Source: Doryteuthis pealeii
Taxonomy: Eukaryota; Mollusca; Cephalopoda; Myopsida; Loliginidae
Assembly (NCBI GenBank): GCA_023376005.1
Contig: CM042151.1
Coordinates: forward strand, 79,369,807 to 79,433,806
Length of the DNA: 64,000 nt
Direction of reading: 5' to 3'
Part shown: one piece after another, positions 33,918 through 44,902 of the stretch
How the letters are laid out: the number at the start of each line of letters is the position of its first letter
Numbering within the stretch: the stretch's first letter is position 1
Notes under the pieces: generated by a model
Databases searched by the model: none
Told to the model about the DNA's origin: nothing
The model's input: the letters and a program-made list of their open reading frames with translations, nothing else
Position numbers and translations under genes: made by a program

Positions 33918-34510
33918 TGGAGACACCTAATGAAGAGAAACCATATCCTTGTGAAGTGTGTGGATCAGCATTTTCAGATACCTACCGTTTAAAGAAACAC
34001 ATGAAAATACACACAGGTGAGAAACCATTTTCTTGTGAAATGTGCAGTTCAAAATTTTCAGATAGTTATGATTTGAAAAGACACATACGCGTTCATACAG
34101 GCGAGAAACCGTTTTCATGCGAAGTATGTGAATCCAAATTTTCACAGAACTATCAATTAAAATACACATGCGAATACACACAGGTGAGAAACCATTCTTG
34201 TGAAGTGTGTGGTTCAGCATTTTCAGAGAGCTCTCATTTCAAAAGTCACATGCGAATACACACAGGCGAGAAACCATATTCTTGTGAAGTTTGTGGTTCA
34301 AAATTTTCAGTGCGTGCCAATTTGAGAAGACACATACGCATGCATACAGGAGAGAAACCATTTTCATGCAATGTATGTAAATCAGAATTTTCAGACAGCT
34401 CCGCTTTAAAAAAGCATATGAGGGTACATACAGGCGAGAAACCATTTTCTTGCCAAGTGTGTGGATTATCAGTTTCAAATAGTTCCTCTTTAAAGACATT
34501 TGAGAGAGAT
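33918..34510 (+). CDS. C2H2 zinc-finger array, locus B, partial (cut by gap)
   Basis: METPNEEKP followed by seven fingers that are nearly identical to fingers 1-7 of locus C. It runs into the assembly gap within finger 7. In finger 3/4 a missing A (TTAAAATACACATG) and, 35 bp later, a missing AT (ACCATTCTTG) shift the frame and then restore it. This garbles the finger 3 histidine region and the linker. The last bases before the gap (AAGACATTTGAGAGAGAT) no longer follow the finger sequence. Expected role: nuclear DNA binding. The copy may be an unpolished duplicate of locus C rather than a distinct gene. Confidence 0.75.
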
Positions 34511-34610
34511 NNNNNNNNNNNNNNNNNNNNNNNNNNNNNNNNNNNNNNNNNNNNNNNNNNNNNNNNNNNNNNNNNNNNNNNNNNNNNNNNNNNNNNNNNN
34601 NNNNNNNNNN
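34511..34610. other. Assembly gap (100 N)
   Basis: A run of exactly 100 N, the usual placeholder for a gap of unknown size. It cuts zinc-finger locus B. Fingers 8-13 and the 3' flank of B, which should follow, are absent on the other side. Confidence 0.98.
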
Positions 34611-34868
34611 CAAAAGAGAGAGATCCGTTAAACAAAACTCAAACTCAAACTCAGGCTTAAGTATTTTAAATGAATTTTATATATTAATTTTTCATAGCAA
34701 AAATACTAAATTAAAGTTTTGAAATAAAATTACAAATGCATTATAAAATTCATTAATTGATAAATCAATACTGAAAATTTTATTAAAATCGGATAATTAC
34801 CTGATTTTTGGTAAAAAAAATTTCCAAATGTTACGGCAAAATTGTAAACAAGCATTTATGATGTAAAC
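34611..34868 (+). mobile_element. Family 2 left part, split by a family 1 element
   Basis: 34670-34860 matches the family 2 subterminal block (GCAAAAATACTAAATTAAAG, ATTATAAAATTCATTAATTG, TAATTACCTGATTTTTGG, AAAATTGTAAACAAGCA). It is continued at 36464 after the family 1 insertion. The first 40 bp after the gap (AACTCAAACTCAAACTCAGG) match nothing else seen in the window. Confidence 0.7.
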
Positions 34869-36463
34869 TAGGTACCACCAATTTGACCCTGTGCAATTTA
34901 CCCCCCCTACATTTAACACAATGAAACTTGCAGAAAAAATAATATTTTCTTGAAAATTTTTTTCCATTCGAAAGAAAAAACATTAAATAAACTCCTGATG
35001 ATTTTTTCAATTTTTTATCAGCTTACGAAAATAATGAAAATTATGATTGAAAAACAATGTTTTCATTTTTGCACTGTTAAATCAACTGAAATTTAACGTA
35101 GCTTAAAAACAAGTTACGATAAGAGGATTTTTTAAAAATTCTATGAAAAATCAATTAATGGTCCGATTTTCACGAAAATTTCCATAAATGTTTATCATTG
35201 GATGTAAATACATCTGAAATAGTTTTTTCTAAAATATATTAGGGGAAATATTTTTTTACGATGTCTATCACCCCCCCTATTTTATTTTATGAGATAAAAA
35301 AAAATGATGTGGAAAAAAATTTGGTACTTTTTTTCTATAAAGATAAGAGTCTGGATAACTATATCAATGAAATTGTATAATGTACCGAATTATAGTTTTT
35401 TTAGGAAAAAATAATGAAATCGGAAAAAAAAGTGCAAAAAAAAATGTCATAATATTAATATTTGAAAACTTTTTTTTTCTTATGTAATTAGTATGTACTA
35501 TATTCTATTAAATTGTCAAAAAAAAAAAAATTTTTTTTAAGAAATTAATTTTTACGAGGTTTTCAATCTTTTTGTGTGATTAAATATTTTTATTTTCTGC
35601 GTGAAATAAATTAAATTTTTTTTTTTTCCTGTGGAAAAAAATCAAAATTTTCACGGATATTTAAAAACATGAATTTTAGAATTCAGGTGAACTAAAAGTT
35701 GGTTCGATCCGTGCTCGATTAATATTTTTTAAAAGAATTTGTAATTTTTATTGTTGAATAGTAATGTGTGATTCTTAGAATGTACGGAAGAGCAAAACTG
35801 ACATATGACGAGACGCTTCTCGGTAACTAAAGTTTGTTTTTCTGAGCGTAAAAAAATATTTTATTGAACTTTTACGACCAATTAGAATAAAAATAATATA
35901 TTGAATGATTGTTTTATCAGTTTTTCTCTTAGAAAAAATATTCAAATTTTCATTTTATTTTCGATTTTAAGAATTGATACTAAAACCGAAGACATTTTTT
36001 AACGTCAATTTCACTGCGAAATTTTAAGATTAAAGTTTTTCAAGTTTTTATTCATAGTAAATTGTAATATTAAAGTTTTTAAAGATTTTATTCATTTTAA
36101 ATTGTAATATTAAAGTTTTTAAAGATTTTATTCATTTTAATAGAAAAAATTTGGCTAAAAAAGTTTGTCCGTTACACCCATCCATACTTAGATGCATAAC
36201 TGTAAGAGGGTAATAATATGTATTTCCTTCTCTCTAAATCGCGGCCTGAAAATGACCCTTTCGCACGTAATATGGATAGGTTTGTTTATTTTTTAAGATA
36301 ACGATGTAATTTTTCCCAATCGGATAATTTGATCTTTGAATTAACTATTTTTCTTTGTAACAACCCTGTACGATCTTTTTTTAACGAGATTTTTGATAAA
36401 CAAAGTTCGGAAATATCTATTTCCGTTTTATTCAAGATGACCTAAACGGTCTGGTGGTACCTA
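34869..36463 (+). mobile_element. Family 1 TIR transposon, 1.60 kb, with perfect 8-bp TSD
   Basis: Begins TAGGTACCACCAATTTGACC and ends GGTCTGGTGGTACCTA. It is flanked by ATGTAAAC on both sides (34861-34868 and 36464-36471). Over most of its length it is nearly identical to the copy at 30428, and the two differ mainly by homopolymer length and about 100 bp of indels. Different TSDs show these were separate insertion events. No transposase is present. Confidence 0.9.
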
Positions 36464-36690
36464 ATGTAAACCATTGAAAAAGAGGCTGAATGGCAGATCG
36501 CGTCGAAATTGAACAAAACAAATGGTTTTAAATATTTTAAAAATAAACTGCATATGTAATGATATTTTTATTTTTTTAATGATGGTCATTATGTTACTAC
36601 TTATCATTTTAGACAAAAGTTTGACCTTAAATAATAGATTTAATTAATTTTAATTTGTTTTTAAAAACCTAGCAGACGACAACTTTGGGT
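36464..36690 (+). mobile_element. Family 2 right part
   Basis: CCATTGAAAAAGAGGCTGAA, ATGGTCATTATGTTACTACT and AGCAGACGACAACTTTGGGT correspond to the right end of the 53868 element. Confidence 0.7.
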
Positions 36691-37353
36691 AACCCTAAAA
36701 TACACATACCTATCTATTTATTATCAAACTCTCAGCATTGAAACTAACAAAAAATATGAATATGTAGCAGTTTAAAATTGATTACAGTACTTAGATATGC
36801 AATTTTATTTTCTATTAAAAAAGTACAGGAATTTATTTGATGATATTTCTCCATTGTTTCAATAAAATATCTTTTATATTGTTTCATTGGCCTCGTGCCT
36901 CATGATGTCACATTCTGCCCGTGGCTGTAGACTTTGGGTAAATACATAATTATCTCCCTTGAGTTTCGCTCTTGATAAGTCATTCTGCATCAATTGGAAA
37001 GGGCGATTGTTTTAATTTTGATTCAACTTGAAAAATATAAGTTTATTTAAAATATTTTCGTTTGTTTTTCTTTTTTGTTTAATATCACATTTCCTTATTG
37101 AAAAAAGGTGAGACGAAAAGAGACAGAGAAAAGTAAGTATCACGTTCACTTAATTAATTTATTTGTTTACAAATTATCGAATAGTTTTTGCGAAAATACT
37201 TATGTTTGTTTTTTTGTTTTTTTCTCTTTTACTAACGAAGAAAGAAAAATTATATCTTAAATATGCGAAATTATTGAATTTAAAAATATCTGCAAAGAAA
37301 TAAATTCTTAGGAAAAAATAAGTAACACGGCTGAATTAACTAGATTCATCACA
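36691..37353 (+). repeat. Family 3 dispersed repeat upstream of locus C
   Basis: Full-length match to 9929-10530 and 52796-53520. It shows an empty family 2 site at GGCTGTAGACTTTGGG (about 36922). Confidence 0.8.
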
Positions 37354-37557
37354 AGGTACCACCAATTTATCTCCGCCCCCCCTATATATTCAACACAATG
37401 AAACTTGCATAAAAATTAATAAATTTTTTAACCTTACAGAAATAATGAAAACTATGAACGAAAAAAATGTTTACATTTTCGCACCGTTAAATTAATTGAA
37501 ATTTAACGTAGCCACACTTTTACTTTTGATGATATTTCTCCATAGTTTCAATGAAAT
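37354..37557 (+). mobile_element. Family 1 5'-terminal fragment upstream of locus C
   Basis: AGGTACCACCAATTTATCTC, then CAACACAATGAAACTTGCAT and GTTAAATTAATTGAAATTTA. It joins family 3-type sequence (TGATATTTCTCCATAGTTTC), as it also does in loci B and D. Confidence 0.7.
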
Positions 37558-38632
37558 ATAGGGACTGGCAAACGGAGCCTAAAATTCGTTTTTGACAAAA
37601 TGACTTTAGCCCCCCCCCCCTACAGAAAATAATTTACCAAAAATCAGGAAATTATCGGATTTTAATGAAATTTTCAGTGTTTATGTATCAATGAATAATC
37701 TTTATAATGCATTATTTATTTTATTTCAAAACTTTCTAATTTTTTTCAGGTCACTTAATTTTGACCCCCCCCCCTTATGTTGGGGGCGTAAAATTGTTTT
37801 AAGTTGGTCCTTACCTGTTACTAATTACAGTATAAATAAAGAGATAAAAGACCGAAGTTATGAATAGAAACAAAAAAAATATTTTACGGTGGCTTTTCTA
37901 TGAGAAAATAAGTACCGAAAATCGAAAAATAAAATGTAAAAAAATAATAAATAATTAATTTTTTGGAGATTTCTTTTTTACTCATTTCGATAATTATTTA
38001 ATTGGCTATTATTCTATAAAAGAAAAAAATCATACATCGATGTTTTTTCTGCTTAAAAAGGGGAGGGGGTACATTTTCAATCGAGTTTTTCTTCAAAACT
38101 TATTACTTTTGGCGCCTAAAATAAGGTTTGCATTAAATAGATATTTATTTTTAGAATCTAAAAATATAACATTTTAAACTTAACATCAGGATTTTCATAT
38201 TTTAAATGAATTTTATATATTAATCTTTCATAGCAAAAATACTAAATTAAAGTTTTTAAATAAAATAACTGATGCATTATAAAATTCATTATTTGTTAAA
38301 TCAATACTGAAAATTTAATTAAAATCGGATAATTACCTGATTTTTGTCAAATTTTTTTCATCCCAAATGTTACGTTAAAATTGTAAACAAGCGCCTAAAA
38401 CCATTGAAAAACAGCCAAAATGGCGTCGGCGAACAAAATTGACCAAAACAAATACTTTTAAATCTTTTAAAAATAAACTGCATATGTAATGATATTTTTC
38501 TTTTTTAATGATGGTTATTATGGTACTACTTATTGATTTAGACAAAGTTTAACCTTAAATAATAGATTTAATTATTCTTAATTTGCTTTTAAAACTCGTA
38601 GTATCCGATTTTTTTTGCCTATGCCTAACATT
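37558..38632 (+). mobile_element. Family 2 element upstream of locus C
   Basis: Degenerate termini TAGGGACTGGCAAACGG and TTTTTTGCCTATGCCTA enclose the same interior as 53868-54930: GACAAAATGACTTTAGCCCC, GTTGGGGGCGTAAAATTG, GAAAATAAGTACCGAAAATC and GCGCCTAAAATAAGG. The two ends carry the reverse-complementary block ATCGGATTTTAATGAAATTT / AATTTAATTAAAATCGGATA, giving subterminal inverted repeats. The family 1 target CTAATTACAG is unoccupied here. Confidence 0.75.
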
Positions 38633-38844
38633 TTCTTTTTGAAAAAGATTAGACGAAAAGAGACAGAGAAAAGTAAGTATCACATTCACTTAATTTATTT
38701 GTTTACAAATTATTGAATAAGTTTTGCGAAAAGGTTTTTCATTTTACTAACGAAGAAAGAAAAAATATGAGGAAATGTTTTTAAATATACGAAAGTATTA
38801 AATCTAAAAAAAATATCTAGAAGTGAATAAATATTTATGAAGAC
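38633..38844 (+). repeat. Family 3 tail upstream of locus C
   Basis: AAAAGATTAGACGAAAAGAG through GTGAATAAATATTTATGAAG and AC. It ends exactly at the family 1 terminus. Confidence 0.75.
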
Positions 38845-39490
38845 TAGGTACCACCAAAATATGCCACCTGATCAATTTAGGTCATATTAAAGGAAGAAAC
38901 GTAAATATTTTTTAACTTATTTTTTTAAACTTGCAAAAAAGAAATAACGTACATAAAGAGTTGTTACAAGAAGAACAGACTTCGTAAAAAAATATATATT
39001 TCCCCTAGTATTAGGTATACCCAAAATTGACCCAAAATCCATTTTTGACAAAATGAATTTAGCCCCCCCCCACACACACACACACCTACAGAAAATAATC
39101 TACCAAAAATCAGAGAATTATCGGATTTTAATGAAATTTTCAGAGTTGATTTATTAGGTATCACAAAAACGGCCACGTGATCAGTTTAGGCCATCTTGAA
39201 TAAAAGGGAAATAAATATTTCCGAACTTTGTTCATCAAAAATCTCGTAAAAAAACAATTAAAGATCATACAGGGTTGTTACAAAGAAAAACAGTTAATTC
39301 AAAGATCAAATTATCCGATTGGGAAAAATTACATTGTTATCTTAAAAAATAAATAAACTTATCCGTATTACATGCGAAAGGGTAATTTTCAAGCCACAAT
39401 TTAGACAGAAAATTTGGTTTTTCATTGAATTTTAAGATAAATTTTTCATTCAAAATTTTCATTATTTCCATCAGGTGAAAATTTTTTCTC
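38845..39490 (-). mobile_element. Rearranged family 1/2 fragments
   Basis: Begins with a family 1 terminus TAGGTACCACCAAAATATGC, next to ATGAAGAC. At about 39012 comes a family 2 start (TAGGTATACCCAAAATTGAC) with a (CA)n tract at 39069-39083. At 39163 there is another family 1-type start (TAGGTATCACAAAAACGGCC). The far end of each is missing, so at least two insertions have been truncated or fused. The ORF on the minus strand at 38964-39176 spans these joins and is not a gene. Confidence 0.65.
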
Positions 39491-40056
39491 AAAAATTTGG
39501 GTAATTATTCATCTTTTAATGAAAATATGCGTAATTCCAATGTCGAATCATTCAGTCTATGTCACCCACCCCCTTCAATTTTTCTGAAATGTTTTGCCAG
39601 ATGTGGATTATGTTGAAGTTAGACACTCCTCAAAATTTGAGCTTTCTATTCCAAAAATTGGCGGAGTTATGTTTATTTTTATCTTTCCAAATATGGGTGG
39701 TTGTTCGCGAAAAATTGGGACGTTTTGTAATCTATTTTTGTATATAAAATGAGTCCTAGAGCTTGGTTGATAAAAGAATTTTATCCCAATGAATAGTAAA
39801 AATGCTATAAAAAAAACTGAAACTTAACCAATTTTAAATTATTAATGATTTCTGATTTGCAAAATTTTAACTGATCTTGTAGCTTCGATTCTGAGTAAAA
39901 ATGAAATAAATTTATTTATAAAATTAATATATGACTGAACAAGAATGATATCATATATTGCAGTTTATTGAAACACAAATTGAATAATCATAAATTTTAA
40001 AATGCAAATAGCACACAAGTTTCTTTTTTTAAATAATATTTCTTCTTTATTCACAG
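39491..40056 (+). other. Upstream flank of locus C ending in a 3' splice site
   Basis: Conserved with locus B. The acceptor region is TTTCTTCTTTATTCACAG ending at 40056. The ORF starting at 40002 crosses the acceptor and is not a likely translation start. Confidence 0.7.
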
Positions 40057-40271
40057 ATATCAATTATAATATCATCAAACATTTTTCAAATTTGAAAAAT
40101 TGCTTGGACACTCATGCTGAAGAGAAAACATATTCTTGCAAATTTGTTGATCCTTATGTTAACAAACTTAACATTTTAATATTCCCATAAAATCATACAA
40201 AGGAAAAGTCTGGATGTCAACATTTTTATGAACATATACAAAAAGTCACTGAGGAGCGGCCTTACTGTTAG
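40057..40271 (+). pseudogene. Locus C upstream exon segment (5' UTR or lost N-terminus)
   Basis: In frame from the acceptor it reads NYNIIKHFSNLKNCLDTHAE, then EKTYSCKFVDPYVNKLNIL and a TAA at 40188. Past this stop the same frame continues recognisably to TEERPYC before TAG at 40269. The finger ORF begins in another frame at 40318. This is probably transcribed but untranslated. Confidence 0.5.
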
Positions 40272-40317
40272 TAATTGTTCCAATCATCAGTTTCAAGGAG
40301 TTTAAAATTAAAGAGAC

Positions 40318-41430
40318 ATGGAGACACCTAATGAAGAGAAACCATATCCTTGTGAAGTGTGTGGATCAGCATTTTCAGATACCTACCGTTTAAAGAAACA
40401 CATGAAAATACACACAGGGGAGAAACCATTTTCTTGTGAAATGTGCAGTTCAAAATTTTCAGATAGTTATGATTTGAAAAGACACATACGCGTTCATACA
40501 GGCGAGAAACCGTTTTCATGCGAAGTATGTGAATCCAAATTTTCACAGAACTATCAATTAAAAATACACATGCGAATACACACAGGTGAGAAACCATATT
40601 CTTGTGAAGTGTGTGGTTCAGCATTTTCAGAGAGCTCTCATTTCAAAAGTCACATGCGAATACACACAGGCGAGAAACCATATTCTTGTGAAGTTTGTGG
40701 TTCAAAATTTTCAGTGCGTGCCAATTTGAGAAGACACATACGCATGCATACAGGAGAGAAACCATTTTCATGCAATGTATGTAAATCAGAATTTTCAGAC
40801 AGCTCCGCTTTAAAAAAGCATATGAGGGTACATACAGGCGAGAAACCATTTTCTTGTCAAGTGTGTGGATTATCAGTTTCAAATAGTTCCTCTTTAAAAA
40901 GACACATGAGAATACACACTGGAGAAAAACCATATTCTTGTGAAGTGTGTGGATCAACATTTTCACAGCATTCCAGCTTAAGTAAACACAAGCAAACACA
41001 CACTGATAAGAAACCATATTGCTGCACCGAGTGTGGATCAGCATTTTCAATGAGCTCTGATTTAAAAAACCATATGCAAATACATACAGGAAAGAAGCGA
41101 TTTCCTTGTGAAGTATGTGAATTAACTTTTGCAAGTAACTATAATTTAAAAAGACACATGCGAGTACACACAGGTGAAAAACCATTTTCTTGTGAAGTCT
41201 GTGGATCAACATTTTCACTGGATTCCAGTTTAAAAAAACACATGCGCTTACACACTGGTGAGAAACCACATTGTTGCACTGAGTGTGAATCAGCATTTTC
41301 AGAGAGCTCCAGTTTAAAGACCCACATGCAAATACATACAGGCGAGAAATCAATCTCTTGTCAAATATGTGGATCAGCATTTTCAGTGAAATCCAGCTTA
41401 CATAAACACCTGCGAATACACACTGGATAG
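40318..41430 (+). CDS. C2H2 zinc-finger protein, 13 fingers, locus C
   Basis: A 370-residue protein made of METPNEEKP and 13 C2H2 fingers of 28 residues, C-x2-C-x12-H-x3-H, joined by TGEKP linkers (variants TDKKP, TGKKR and TGEKS after fingers 8, 9 and 12). It has no KRAB, BTB or other domain. Start choice: an in-frame TAA lies 9 bases upstream, and GACATGG has a purine at -3 and G at +4. Finger 7 has Val where the core Phe belongs ([13 protein letters not shown]), which may weaken its fold. Finger 4 has Phe for the helix Leu. Helix residues -1/2/3/6: DYRK, DYDR, QYQI, ESHS, VANR, DSAK, NSSR, QSSK, MSDN, SYNR, LSSK, ESST, VSSK. Such arrays bind DNA in the nucleus; the target and role are unknown. 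The coding part is a single exon. Confidence 0.9.
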   Translation: METPNEEKPYPCEVCGSAFSDTYRLKKHMKIHTGEKPFSCEMCSSKFSDSYDLKRHIRVHTGEKPFSCEVCESKFSQNYQLKIHMRIHTGEKPYSCEVCGSAFSESSHFKSHMRIHTGEKPYSCEVCGSKFSVRANLRRHIRMHTGEKPFSCNVCKSEFSDSSALKKHMRVHTGEKPFSCQVCGLSVSNSSSLKRHMRIHTGEKPYSCEVCGSTFSQHSSLSKHKQTHTDKKPYCCTECGSAFSMSSDLKNHMQIHTGKKRFPCEVCELTFASNYNLKRHMRVHTGEKPFSCEVCGSTFSLDSSLKKHMRLHTGEKPHCCTECESAFSESSSLKTHMQIHTGEKSISCQICGSAFSVKSSLHKHLRIHTG

Positions 41431-42130
41431 AAACCATTTACTTGTGAGGTGAGTGGATCAGCATTCAAATTCAGTTATGATTTTGAAAAAACACATGAAA
41501 TACAGGCGACAAACCTGATTCCATGAAAGAAGAGGGAGGAGTATTCAAAACAGGAACTAGAGACAACCCTGGTTGCAACAAAAAAGAGGGATGTGTATTC
41601 AGAGAAGGAACTGGAGACAAGGAAAGAAGGATGGTGACAACATAAGAGTGCAGGGACGTTTATGGAAGAACTTTTACCAGACATTCATTGTTTTTATTTC
41701 TCTGTCTATCTCTCTGTCTCTCTATCTCTCTCTATTCTCTCTCTCTATTTCTATCTCTCTCTCTCCTAGTATAATTTCTTCAAGTTAGATTACCATTTTT
41801 ATTCGTAAACTTAAACTTAACCCTGTTGGCAAGCAAGTAAAGCTTTAATCAAATTGACCAATTTTCAGGTTTTTGCTTTTGTTTTATTTTTATTATTTTG
41901 TTGTTTGTTGTTGTTTTTGCTGTTTTTGGTTTTGTTGCTTTTTTTCATTAATTTTACCCCTAAGTAAAGCCAAATTGGACACTATTCAGGAAAAAATTCC
42001 GATAATGTGGCGATGGGATGTAGTAAATGAATAAAAAGAAAGATTGAAAAGGCTTCACTTCAATGGCTCAAGTGTGGCATGTTACCATTTGATTAGAAAT
42101 GAATCCTTATAGATGGACAAGACCAGGGCC
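41431..42130 (+). other. 3' flank of locus C
   Basis: Directly after the stop, finger-like sequence continues briefly out of frame (CATTTACTTGTGAGGTGAGT). Then come GTGCAGGGACGTTTATGGAA, a (TC)n stretch at 41697-41766 and CCTGTTGGCAAGCAAGTAAA, all shared with locus A. An AATAAA lies within GAATAAAAAGAAAG at 42029. Short ORFs here are not convincing. Confidence 0.6.
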
Positions 42131-42664
42131 TACTCATAGAGAGAAGATTATGTCCACTGTTGACCGGTTAGCACGGAAACCACACTGGGACTCTGGGTTG
42201 ATGTGAGAGGCAAGAGTTTGTAGTTGAGCCAGTTTTGGGTATTACGCCATTGTCCTTAGTGGACGGAAAGGTACCAATAATAATAATAATAAACCTTAGT
42301 AAACAATTTCTGTTCTGGCTTCATCGAAGGCGACCCTTCTTCCCCACATACATCTCTTCTACATTCAGCCCATTCGAGTCATCAGTCGAAACCCCCCTAG
42401 CAACAGTTATACATACCAAGACAATCCTTAAACCGTTCAACTGCATCATGAGACTTTGGCGCTTAATTTTGGACTTTTTCCAATTTCTTCAAGCTTGCCC
42501 GTTAGAACTAGACGCATCTAACATGACTCCCCAAAGAGACATTCCACATTTCCTTAATTTTTTCGTTTACCCTGAAGCTTGTGGAGAATATTGAACTTTT
42601 CTCTACCTTTTCCTGTTCTTTCTTCTTCTTAAATGTATTTGTTGATAATAATAAATTGATTCAA
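42131..42664. mobile_element. Locus C-specific insertion of about 530 bp
   Basis: Locus A passes from ATAGCTGGACAAGATCAG to AAAGTTCCAGCTTAAATAAA with about 25 bp between. Locus C has over 500 bp more, of higher GC content than its surroundings, with an (ATA)n tract at 42276. The ORF at 42235-42594 has no recognisable domain. An inserted retroelement tail is likely, but the type is unknown and no TSD was found. Confidence 0.5.
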
Positions 42665-42960
42665 GAAAGTTCCAGCTTAAATAAACTTATGTGAATACAC
42701 ACTGGAGAGAAGTTTGTGAGGTGTGTGGATAATCATTCAGATTTAGTTTTGATTTTTAAAACCACATGAGAATATTCATTTGAAATATGTGGATGAACAT
42801 TTTCAAATAGCTCCTCTTTAAAAAGACGCATAAGAATACACATAGGATAGTGTGGATAAGTATTCTTTCAGTGATTCAACTAAAAAAAAAACGTGAAATC
42901 ACACAGGCGAGAAAACATTGTAAATTGTGAAGATCAACAGTTTTTCCAAGATTCAGTTAA
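42665..42960 (+). pseudogene. Zinc-finger remnants downstream of locus C
   Basis: Matches 23766-24060: TTCCAGCTTAAATAAACTTA, ACACTGGAGAGAAG, ATTTTCAAATAGCTCCTCTT and AAAAAGACGCATAAGAATAC. There is no open frame. Some copies of C/H codons survive. Confidence 0.75.
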
Positions 42961-43164
42961 AACTGTCCAGTTTTAATATTCTTGCTAAAACTGATGTTAT
43001 TTATTGGCTTTTCTATCTCAGTGTAAATGTTTTTATGCAATTGACCTACCGTTAATAAAATATGTTGAGCTTAAACGCCTATTGAATTTATAGTTCCATT
43101 ATAACATTTATTTGCATTCCTCTTTATTGTACATATATATGTATATGGGTCACGTCTTTTCTAG

Positions 43165-43205
<41 letters not shown>

Positions 43206-43655
43206 TTGATGAAGTAAAAATCTGTTATTAATTTTTCCAACATTGTTTCCCTTCCTAACACTGTTCTTTTTTCTATTGCTAAAAACTAAGAATTCTGAAT
43301 AAAGGAAATTCATTGCAATTAAAAATGTGTGTAATATTTGTTAATTCTTTTATCTATTTTAAACTATAATTTTTCATATACAGTTACATTTTCTCAATAT
43401 TTTAATGTGTGTTCTTTAATATTGAGCAATTAAATTTGTGTTTTTATTGGTGCTTCTCCTCATTTTTCTATTGTTTTTTTTTTGTGAATGGCTAAATCAT
43501 CATTTTCCTGGGAGATGGATGCATAGATGTGGTCCACATGAGTGACCTAGAAGGATTAAAAGAACAAGTCTACACTATGAAACCAACGACATTGAAAGAA
43601 TTTGAAGGATTACTAGGAAAATTATTTTCTGCCATATGTTTATATATTATGTACA
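42961..43655 (+). repeat. Locus C distal flank, equivalent to 24060-25770
   Basis: Contains the same block that is duplicated at locus A, here as one copy: AAACTGATGTTATTTATTGG, a (TA)n run at 43166-43202, TTCCCTTCCTAACACTG, and CATCATTTTCCTGGGAGATG at 43499. Confidence 0.75.
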
Positions 43656-44808
43656 TATACAAATGTATTTATATATATATATATACATATGTGTATACAA
43701 ATGTATTTATATATATATATATATACATATGTGTATACAAATGTATTATATATATATATATATATATACATATGTGTATACAAATGTATTTATATATATA
43801 TATATATATACATATGTGTATACAAATGTATTTATATATATATATATATATACATATGTGTATACAAATGTATTTATATATATATATATATATATACATA
43901 TGTGTATACAAATATTTATATATATATATATATATACATATGTGTATACAAATGTATTATATATATATATATATATACATATGTGTATACAAATGTATTT
44001 ATATATATATATATATACATATGTGTATACAAAGTATTTATATATATATATATATACATATGTGTATACAAATGTATTTATATATATATATATACATATG
44101 TGTATACAAATGTATTTATATATATATATATATATACATATATGTGTATACAAATGTATTATATATATATATACATATGTGTATACAAATATATATATAT
44201 ATATATATACATATGTGTATACAAATGTATTTATATATATATATACATATGTGTATACAAATGTATATATATACATATACATATGTGTATACAAATGTAT
44301 ATATATATATATACATATACATATGTGTATACAAATGTATTATATATATATATATACATATGTGTATACAAATGTATATATATATATATATATACATATG
44401 TGTATACAAATGTATATATATATATATATATACATATGTGTATACAAATGTATATATATATATATAATATATACATATGTGTATACAAATGTATTTATAT
44501 ATATATATATACATATATACATATGTGTATACAAATGTATTATATATATATATATATATATACATATGTGTATACAAATGTATATATATATATATATATA
44601 TACATATGTGTATACAAATGTATTATTATATATATATATACATATGTGTATACAAATGTATTTATATATATATATATACATATGTGTATACAAATGTATT
44701 TATATATATATATACACATGTGTATACAAATGTATTATATATATATATATACACATGTGTATACAAATGTATTTTATATATATATATATACATATGTGTA
44801 TACAAATG

Positions 44809-44849
<41 letters not shown>

Positions 44850-44902
44850 GTGTATACAAATGTATTTATATATATATATATATACATATGTGTCTACAAA
44901 TG

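Noticed and set aside
34611..34660. Continuation of the locus B finger ORF across the N gap to 34660
   Set aside because: The reading through N is arbitrary, and the sequence after the gap (AACTCAAACTC repeats) is not finger-coding.
40002..40056. ATG at 40002 (MQIAHKFLF...) as the start of the zinc-finger protein, and equivalents at 33608 and 58003
   Set aside because: It lies upstream of a strong 3' splice site, so the phrase is intronic, and its frame is closed by stops before the fingers.
40643..41437. Long minus-strand ORFs opposite the zinc-finger arrays (also at A, B and D)
   Set aside because: They are antisense shadows of the finger repeat (HTGEKP codons leave the opposite strand open) and contain no recognisable domain.
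42235..42594. 120-codon ORF as a gene
   Set aside because: It has no domain, contains an (ATA)n-derived IIIII stretch, and lies within an insertion absent from the duplicate locus.
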